A stretch of DNA of 6,254 nucleotides from an uncultured Caulobacterales bacterium. Its GTDB lineage: Bacteria > Pseudomonadota > Alphaproteobacteria > Caulobacterales > Maricaulaceae. The position numbers and the translations under genes are program-made. This document shows positions 1 to 5,231 of the stretch, piece by piece. The notes beneath the pieces are model-generated. The model saw only the letters and a program-made list of their open reading frames with translations, was not told the origin of the DNA and did no database searches. The stretch is from NCBI GenBank assembly GCA_937981945.1, contig CALJNJ010000192.1, positions 1 to 6,254 of the forward strand, in the 5' to 3' direction. Within the stretch, counting starts at the first letter, position 1. The number at the start of each line of letters is the position of its first letter.

Positions 1-185
1 ACGCGGACACGCGGCAATCGTCCCCGTTTATAAGCCAGCTGCGTCAGCCCGGCAGATACCAATAGAGGCAGCCATAAATGGGGGCGAAGCTTGACGGATT
101 GCAACACAAACCTGCCCCAAGTCCCTCGTTTGGTCAGGGTATAATCCAAATCAAAAATGGCGATATTACCCGACGGTTTAGTCAT
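1..185 (-). CDS. HAD-superfamily (subfamily IB-like) phosphatase, N-terminal part, cut by window edge
   Basis: The first 61 codons of a gene that continues past base 1. The protein opens MTKPSGNIAIFDLDYTLTKR. The DLDYT segment, residues 12-16, is the DxDxT nucleophile motif of HAD phosphatases, placed right after a hydrophobic beta strand as in the family. The following stretch (TWGRF, then a basic and hydrophobic helix with LRPHLWLPLL) resembles the cap start of SerB-like HAD-IB enzymes. The other three HAD motifs lie outside the window. The ATG shares an ATGA with the stop of the upstream fusion gene, a 4-base overlap that indicates translational coupling. Family knowledge: HAD-IB enzymes remove phosphate from small phospho-metabolites or lipid phosphates. 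Inference: sitting after a CDP-alcohol phosphotransferase, it may dephosphorylate that enzyme's product, as PGP and PIP phosphatases do. The exact substrate is unknown. Confidence 0.85.
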   Translation of the reverse strand, partial: MTKPSGNIAIFDLDYTLTKRGTWGRFVLQSVKLRPHLWLPLLVSAGLTQLAYKRGRLPRVR

Positions 186-2659
186 TCTTCCATCCAGGAA
201 ACGACTGGCTTTCGACTCAAATTCGCAATGATGAAAAACACAATATTTAGCGCGATACAAATCCAAACCCATACAGCGACGGTGACAAAAGCAATCCAAG
301 CGGCATTTGGAATAAACAGAGACAAAAGCACGCCAATCATAAAAATAAACATGTTGGGATTGCGCCGCGCAATGACAAAGCGAAGCGTTGAGTTAAAGGG
401 TCGCCAGACATGAATATGGAATCCAAACCGGGCAATAAAAGCGCCTTCCACTAATCGGTCGACAATATATCCGCCCAGGATCGCGACCAGGCTCATCAAC
501 AGCACTTCGGGACTGTCAGCCGTACCGCCAAGACCGACAAACCACGCCACATACCAAAGCGGCGGGTGGAACAAATCAATGCCGTGATCATAAATATTGC
601 CCCACGCGGAATAGGTCATGGTTGTTCGGGCCAGCTTTCCGTCGACCGTATCTAAAAAGGTCATAAACCATCCGGTCGTAAAGCCTAAAAACCATTGGCC
701 GTGCCAGAAAAAATACATGGCGACAAACATCATGATCAAGCTGAGGGTCGTGACCATATTAGGAGTTATCTTGAGGTTTGCACAAAACCGCGTGGCGTAA
801 AACGCCGGGACCGGCCAAAAATATTTGGTCACGAAATCCGTGATCCCTTTATAGGAACTGTCATATTGCCGCTTGGCAATTTCGGTTTCGCCAACCTCTT
901 CAATGTTCAGCGCGTAGGGTTTCTCAGTTTTCCGCAAGGCTTTTATATAACCGTCATCAATTTCATCGGCGGTCTTAAAGCTGAGCGCCGTGTTTTTAAC
1001 GTCAGAGACCGATTGACCGATATATTTCTCGCCGTCCGGACCACCGCCATTTACCGCTATAATTCGGTCATCCACGGTCAATGCCGTATCGGGGCTTTGG
1101 ACAAAAGCTTTGTGGAGATTGGTTGACAATACCCAGCGCAGATCAGCTTTGACCGGACCTCTGACCTTGTCCGCGCCGACTTTTCGATACGCACGATCCT
1201 GCCATTCGGCCAGTGGCAGCCCCCAGAGCTTTTTGTCGGACCGCCCGACAAATTCAATCCCCGATTTTTCATTGGGATCCGTATTGACAATTCCACTACC
1301 ATGTTCGGCCTGTATGGATTGATTAAGCGTATGACGGGCGGCAAAAATGACGACGGCAACGGCGAATAGATTACAAATGATCATGGCCCAGCCCGGCGCC
1401 ATCTCACCGATGGTGAAGGACAGGACGAGAAAGGCAATCACATAAACAATAAGCGATGCACCGCGGACATAAATGGCGCGCTCCGGTTTATCGGCCGCGT
1501 AGAACACCGGATAAAGCGGCGCCGCAATGCCCAGCATGACGGCGGCCGGCACAAGTAAGCTGGCCAGGGGCACGGCCTGAATGAATTGCTCGCCGAAAAT
1601 CAGCGGCAATACGGACGGACCGACAAACCAAAGTAAGGCCGAAAATAATATGCCTGACCCCATCAAAATAACGGCTGCACGCATGACAATCCGCCAAATT
1701 TTGGTGGCATTCCCCTGGGCGATCAATTTCGCCAATTCGGGATAAATCACCTGATCGAGCAGCTTGAAGCCTTCGGACAATAATTTCGCGACTTCTTCGG
1801 CGACTTTATAAAGACCCGACCATGCGGCCCCAAACATAGCCATAACCAAAAGCTGCGGGAGATTGCCAAAACCGCTGGCAATGGAAGAGTCGATGTTTGA
1901 CTTGATGACAAAGGGCCATAACCCCTTTCGCGGCGACAAAAACTTCTGTTTTGATGCCAGGGCTAAGCTCAGCAAATTTCGGCGCTTCAGCTCAAAAGCA
2001 GCGATGCACACAATGACAATATAGCTAATGCCTGAGGCCACGAACCAGACGATCAAAAACCCCTCCAGACCGTAGCCGGCCCAAGCCGCATATAAAGATC
2101 CCACTAATCGCAAAACCGGCATGACCAAAGCTTCAATCGCCAGGAGTTTAAAGCGGTCAAACAACCTTAAAACGCCGTCCGCCGTCCCGATCTGCCGCAA
2201 TAAAACAACCAGGCAATAAAGCGCGGCATATTTCTGCAGAACCGCAATATCAACATCGTCGCCTTTCAAGGCCGGGAACATACTGACAAGCCAGACCACA
2301 AACCCCATCAAAGCGACCGACAGTAAATAGGCGAAAATCACTGAGATGAAATCCAGTTTGATCCCAAACTTGATTAGCTTGGACAGCGAGCCGGCATCCT
2401 TGTTTTCAAGGTCCGTCGCGCCAAAACGAATAAGGGATTGCCAAGTCTTAAACGTGGTCACTTCACCGAAGAACAGCATATAAGCATGGAGAAAGATCAC
2501 GGTTCCGAAGGCGACCAGATCCAAGCTGCGACTGGCAATCATGAGCGTAATCGCGCCAATAATTGCCGCCAGCATTTTCGCGCCGATAATCATGCCCGCA
2601 TTGGAGGCAATACGCTTGCCGACGGTTTTGTCGGAATAGATTGTTAAATCAGGCGTCAT
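182..2659 (-). CDS. Fusion protein: MOP-type polysaccharide/lipid flippase + CDP-alcohol phosphotransferase
   Basis: This 825-residue membrane protein joins two families that are normally separate. Residues about 15-445 carry a long series of hydrophobic helices with features of MOP/Wzx-like flippases: SNAGMIIGAKMLAAIIGA at the start, GLYKVAEEV near 282-290, and a YPELAKLIAQG loop at 306-316. A polar linker follows at about 446-470. Residues about 471-600 form a soluble segment. Residues about 600-825 are a CDP-alcohol phosphotransferase with the full active-site signature: D670, D673, G674, A677, R678, G687, D691 and D695, spaced exactly as in the family (DxxDGxxAR, eight residues, GxxxDxxxD). 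All metal and CDP ligands are intact, so catalysis is likely. It starts at an ATG sharing ATGA with the stop of the nucleotidyltransferase gene, and its stop overlaps the HAD start. Inference: it makes a phospho-linked lipid at the inner membrane and flips it. Acceptor and head group are unknown. The family calls are firm; the joint role is a hypothesis. Confidence 0.9.
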   Translation of the reverse strand: MTPDLTIYSDKTVGKRIASNAGMIIGAKMLAAIIGAITLMIASRSLDLVAFGTVIFLHAYMLFFGEVTTFKTWQSLIRFGATDLENKDAGSLSKLIKFGIKLDFISVIFAYLLSVALMGFVVWLVSMFPALKGDDVDIAVLQKYAALYCLVVLLRQIGTADGVLRLFDRFKLLAIEALVMPVLRLVGSLYAAWAGYGLEGFLIVWFVASGISYIVIVCIAAFELKRRNLLSLALASKQKFLSPRKGLWPFVIKSNIDSSIASGFGNLPQLLVMAMFGAAWSGLYKVAEEVAKLLSEGFKLLDQVIYPELAKLIAQGNATKIWRIVMRAAVILMGSGILFSALLWFVGPSVLPLIFGEQFIQAVPLASLLVPAAVMLGIAAPLYPVFYAADKPERAIYVRGASLIVYVIAFLVLSFTIGEMAPGWAMIICNLFAVAVVIFAARHTLNQSIQAEHGSGIVNTDPNEKSGIEFVGRSDKKLWGLPLAEWQDRAYRKVGADKVRGPVKADLRWVLSTNLHKAFVQSPDTALTVDDRIIAVNGGGPDGEKYIGQSVSDVKNTALSFKTADEIDDGYIKALRKTEKPYALNIEEVGETEIAKRQYDSSYKGITDFVTKYFWPVPAFYATRFCANLKITPNMVTTLSLIMMFVAMYFFWHGQWFLGFTTGWFMTFLDTVDGKLARTTMTYSAWGNIYDHGIDLFHPPLWYVAWFVGLGGTADSPEVLLMSLVAILGGYIVDRLVEGAFIARFGFHIHVWRPFNSTLRFVIARRNPNMFIFMIGVLLSLFIPNAAWIAFVTVAVWVWICIALNIVFFIIANLSRKPVVSWMEE

Positions 2660-3420
2660 GACAGGCGGGAAGACAAAATCTTTTCAACCAAGTCAAGGTC
2701 TGACGGCTTGTCCACATCAATGGCGGCTTCGGCGATCGGGATTAAAACGGGCTTGGCATTTATACCCAGCTTGCGCGAGGCAAATTTAAACGCGCCGTCC
2801 AAAGATAATCGTCCCAAGAGGTATATGATGGGAAGGACGGGACCTATGCTGGCGGCAAGCCTGACGGGTCTTTTTCTGAAATCCTGTGCCCGCTTCCAAA
2901 ACCGAATGGCTTCCAGACCTTTTTCATTGGCCAGATAAAACAGATTGCAGCCTGACACGGAGCGATCGCTGAACTTCAAATAAGTTCTTTTAACATCCGG
3001 ATAGGCGGGTTGAATCACCGTTTTTTCCGCAAGGCCAACGCAAAAATCCGCGTCTGCGGCCCGGGCACTTGTCACGAATCTTTCCAGCATATCAGCATCC
3101 AATAAAGCGTGATCGCAGGTCGTCACCAAAATCGGATAAGTAATGCCGGCTTCAATGGCGGAGGCGGCGCTCCCGGCCGGTCCCGGCGCCGAAGGAGATT
3201 GTGTCAATCGATCATCATAATCTGCGTCAAAACCGCTGACGTGATAAGGCGCGGCAGCGCCATATTCGTCCAAGGCTTCCAGGACATAATTGATCATGGG
3301 TTTTTCCAAGATAGGAATAATCGCTTTGCGCGCAGCCCCCGTCATTTCGCAAAGAGGATCAATGACCCCTTCTCTTTGACCGGCCAATATCAGAATGGAT
3401 ATATCAGATTTGTTTTTCAT
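2656..3420 (-). CDS. NTP-transferase-fold nucleotidyltransferase (MobA/IspD-like), likely sugar- or alcohol-phosphate nucleotidyltransferase
   Basis: A 254-residue soluble protein with a Rossmann-like nucleotidyltransferase fold. Visible marks are the N-terminal strand and loop LILAGQREG (10-18), the basic RKAIIPILEKPMI segment (31-43) that normally holds the NTP-phosphate-binding lysine (K32), a small-residue region GPAGSAASAIEAG (80-92), the metal-binding TCDHALLD (101-108, D103) and the C-terminal VDKPSDL (235-241), typical of these enzymes. The nucleotide loop lacks the usual GxGTR spacing and reads AGQREG, so this is a divergent subfamily. The ATG start has no clear ribosome binding site and lies 17 bases inside the end of the acyltransferase gene; the gene ends with an ATGA overlap into the fusion gene. 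Both suggest coupling. Inference: its product would be a CDP-alcohol used by the phosphotransferase encoded next. The nucleotide preference cannot be read; a GTP-using MobA-like role is the alternative. Confidence 0.82.
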   Translation of the reverse strand: MKNKSDISILILAGQREGVIDPLCEMTGAARKAIIPILEKPMINYVLEALDEYGAAAPYHVSGFDADYDDRLTQSPSAPGPAGSAASAIEAGITYPILVTTCDHALLDADMLERFVTSARAADADFCVGLAEKTVIQPAYPDVKRTYLKFSDRSVSGCNLFYLANEKGLEAIRFWKRAQDFRKRPVRLAASIGPVLPIIYLLGRLSLDGAFKFASRKLGINAKPVLIPIAEAAIDVDKPSDLDLVEKILSSRLS

Positions 3421-4561
3421 ACATCCGGTAGGTTTTGTAAGGTTTGGCCGCCGCCTGTTCGCAAATTCTGATCATGCCGGCGTTATCTTCCAATATCCAT
3501 GACAGTTCACAATGGGTGTAGCCTTTGTTTCGGGCGGCTTCAAAAATGGTCTCGCACAAATGCGCCGTGAGCGCCAAGCCGCGGCGCTTATTATGCCATT
3601 CGCGCCGAATTCCCATGAGCGGAATTCGCGCCTGAGTTACGCCTTTGACTTTCAATCGATACAGAAACTTTAAAAACCCAAACGGAAACAATTTACCGTT
3701 AAGCCCGCGCGCGGCCATGTTGATATCGGGTATCATGGTAATGAATGCCACAGGCTCCCCGTCAATTTCGCCAATCAGAAACAATTCCGGATCGATCAAT
3801 GGCTTCATATCTTTGGCCATATGAGAAATCTGATCATCGGAGAACGGAACAAAGCCCCAATTTTCCGACCAAGCGTCATTAAAAATATTCATGGCCAAAG
3901 CCACTTCGTCGGCAAATTTCGACAAATTGACTTTGCGAAACGTCACGCGGCTGTCTTTCTCCGCGATTTTTACCATGGTCTGAGTTTGCCGGGGCCTGGG
4001 ATAGCCGGCGTGCAGGTCCGCTTGAAAGGCCAGCATATCGATGGATTTTTCAAACCCGGCCTGCTCCATCATTTCGGCGTAATAAGGACGGCCATAAGGC
4101 ATTAAGACCACGGGCGGCGTGTCAAAGCCGTCGACCAATAAACCGGTTTCCTCATTGACGGTCCAATTGCAGGGCCCGATTATTTTTTTTGCGCCCTGTT
4201 CGGTCAGCCAAGACTGAGCGGCGCTTAATAGAGCGGCGCCGGTTTCAGGATTGTGCTCACAATCAAAAAACCCGAAATGGCCGGCGCCATCCTGATGATG
4301 ATTTTGATGGGCGCTGTTAATAAAGGCTGCGATACGCCCAACAACGCTCGCGCCGCGGACAGCTAAGAATTTCTGATCATTTATCGTATTGAGAGTGGGG
4401 TTTTTCGCCGGGGAAATATGGGCTTTTCGCTCAAACCGAAAAGGGGGCCGCCAGTTCTGATCGTCAGCGTAAAGGCGATACGGCAAATCCAAAAACTGCG
4501 CGAGATGCGCAGAATTATCGGCTTCAATTATTTGAAGTGTTTCGACCACCTCAGCTCCCAT
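3404..4561 (-). CDS. GNAT-fold acyltransferase of the YghO / bacterial ceramide synthase-like family
   Basis: A 385-residue soluble protein without signal peptide or membrane span. It shows a family pattern I recognise: FLDLPYRLYADDQNWRPP (23-40), KNPTLN (53-58), VVGRIAAFIN (73-82), GHFGFFDCE (94-102), IIGPCNWTVNEETGLLVDGF (127-146), and near the end ELSWILEDNAGMIRI (352-366) and KTYRMYEK (376-383). The family is usually annotated as GNAT N-acetyltransferase, sometimes wrongly as dATP pyrophosphohydrolase. From memory it includes the Caulobacter bacterial ceramide synthase bCerS (CCNA_01212), which N-acylates a sphingoid base. The lipid-gene neighbours fit such a role, but ceramide synthase activity is inference. 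Start: the ATG at 4561 lacks a good ribosome binding site and sits beside a small GC hairpin. A GTG at 4549 (residue 5) has GGAG five bases upstream and could be the real start; no conserved part would be lost. The 3' end overlaps the next gene by 17 bases. Confidence 0.82.
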   Translation of the reverse strand: MGAEVVETLQIIEADNSAHLAQFLDLPYRLYADDQNWRPPFRFERKAHISPAKNPTLNTINDQKFLAVRGASVVGRIAAFINSAHQNHHQDGAGHFGFFDCEHNPETGAALLSAAQSWLTEQGAKKIIGPCNWTVNEETGLLVDGFDTPPVVLMPYGRPYYAEMMEQAGFEKSIDMLAFQADLHAGYPRPRQTQTMVKIAEKDSRVTFRKVNLSKFADEVALAMNIFNDAWSENWGFVPFSDDQISHMAKDMKPLIDPELFLIGEIDGEPVAFITMIPDINMAARGLNGKLFPFGFLKFLYRLKVKGVTQARIPLMGIRREWHNKRRGLALTAHLCETIFEAARNKGYTHCELSWILEDNAGMIRICEQAAAKPYKTYRMYEKQI

Positions 4562-4562
4562 G

Positions 4563-4577
4563 GCCGGATAACCCGGC
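4563..4577 (-). other. Small GC hairpin in front of the acyltransferase gene
   Basis: In the 33-base gap between the DUF2141 and acyltransferase genes the bases GCCGG-ATAAC-CCGGC form a five-pair GC stem with a five-base loop, ending one base before the ATG at 4561. In the leftward mRNA it would cover the normal ribosome binding position of that ATG. It has no following U-run, so it is not a standard intrinsic terminator. It may reduce use of the ATG, favour the downstream GTG at 4549, or be an mRNA processing point. Confidence 0.35.
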
Positions 4578-4594
4578 GCGGGGGCGTTTTGAGG

Positions 4595-5116
4595 TTAATC
4601 TTTGCTCAGGTCAACCAGAATGAAGTCTACATCCGCACCGGTTTCAGTGACCTCAAAAGCGGCTTGATCGAATTTCGGTTTTTTAGCCGTCTTGAATTTC
4701 GGATTATTTGACAGGCCGTAAGGCTCTTTAGGCTTAAAGTTCCACTTTTTATCAAGCCGTCGATCCGCATCCAAATCGTGGTAACCGGCGATGGCATAGC
4801 GCCCTGTTGTTTCCACATTGATACAAACCGGAATAGGCTCTTCCTGCGCCGGAACGCGGATACGGCGCAGCCGTCCGTCCTTTTCCAGAAAGTCGTCAGG
4901 ATTGGCTTCGCTGTAAAGTTCCAGCTTGACCATGCCCTGATGGGTTCCGCCAATAATGGTGACGCGAATCGAGCCCGGCTGACATTCATCCGGCAAATCC
5001 CGTTCATAGATCGGAAGCTCTCCGCTTTCATGGTGAGCTTGCGCTGTTCCCGATACGGTCAGCGCCGCTAAAACCGATGCTGACAAAAGCGTGATATTTC
5101 TAAAAAATAACTTCAA
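4595..5116 (-). CDS. DUF2141-family secreted/periplasmic protein
   Basis: A 173-residue protein, first gene of the leftward operon. Residues 1-27 form a signal peptide: basic start (MKLFFRN), hydrophobic core and an AQA cleavage site before HHES. The mature part matches the DUF2141 pattern: IRVTIIGG (50-57), MVKLELYSE, DFLEKDGRLRRIRVPA (75-90), a Cys near 98 after an acidic and proline stretch, GRYAIAGYHDLDADRRLD (105-122), YGLSNNP (133-139) and FILVDL near the end. HDLDADRRLD resembles the HDxNxNxxxD segment usual in this family and could bind a metal. C45 and C98 could pair in the periplasm. The start is TTG at 5116: an in-frame stop lies just upstream, the next in-frame ATG would remove the signal peptide, and AAGG sits seven bases before the TTG. 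The molecular function of DUF2141 is not known to me. Its place at the head of a lipid operon suggests an envelope-lipid role, which is inference. Confidence 0.85.
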   Translation of the reverse strand: MKLFFRNITLLSASVLAALTVSGTAQAHHESGELPIYERDLPDECQPGSIRVTIIGGTHQGMVKLELYSEANPDDFLEKDGRLRRIRVPAQEEPIPVCINVETTGRYAIAGYHDLDADRRLDKKWNFKPKEPYGLSNNPKFKTAKKPKFDQAAFEVTETGADVDFILVDLSKD

Positions 5117-5231
5117 TTCAGAACCTTAATCATTAATAAGGGGCTGTTGACTGCCCTTGCTCAGGTCTAGCCGGTATGACAGACCCGTGTAAACATATAA
5201 GTGCAGATGTAAAACATACAAGACGGGCTCA
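5117..5231. promoter_or_regulatory. Divergent intergenic region holding promoters of the DUF2141-led operon and lptF
   Basis: This 115-base gap between two divergent start codons is the only place for the promoters of both units. For the leftward operon a weak sigma-70-like pair can be drawn on the minus strand: TTGTAT at 5221-5216 and TATATG at 5199-5194, spacer 16, which would give a leader of about 70 bases. For lptF no convincing pair is visible: TTGACT at 5147-5152 has no -10 box at a proper distance. The location is secure because of gene arrangement; the individual boxes are weak guesses. Confidence 0.5.
5126..5136. promoter_or_regulatory. Short perfect palindrome TTAATCATTAA in the leader of the leftward operon
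   Basis: TTAAT-C-ATTAA is an 11-base perfect inverted repeat, flanked by CCTTA/TAAGG arms (5124-5128 and 5137-5141) that also pair. It overlaps the AAGG ribosome binding site of the DUF2141 gene. It could be an operator or a small hairpin that affects translation. An AT-rich palindrome this short can arise by chance, so the call is tentative. Confidence 0.25.

Noticed and set aside
78..413. 111-residue plus-strand open frame at the left edge
   Set aside because: It is antisense to the HAD gene start and the end of the fusion gene, both of which carry recognisable protein patterns.
695..1126. 143-residue plus-strand open frame antisense to the fusion gene
   Set aside because: It is antisense to the transferase part with its intact active-site frame; composition and lack of motifs mark it as a shadow.
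1250..1320. The fusion gene could be two genes merged by an assembly error
   Set aside because: The frame is open without a break through a natural-looking polar linker, and no start codon with a ribosome site is evident for a separate second gene. Reads would still be needed to exclude it fully.
4627..5031. 134-residue open frame on the minus strand overlapping the DUF2141 gene
   Set aside because: It is an alternate frame of the DUF2141 gene, rich in Arg and Ser with no domain pattern; the other frame has a signal peptide and family motifs.
5147..5180. TTGACT (5147-5152) with TATGAC (5175-5180) as an lptF promoter
   Set aside because: The spacer would be 22 bases, too long for a sigma-70-type promoter, so I do not call it.
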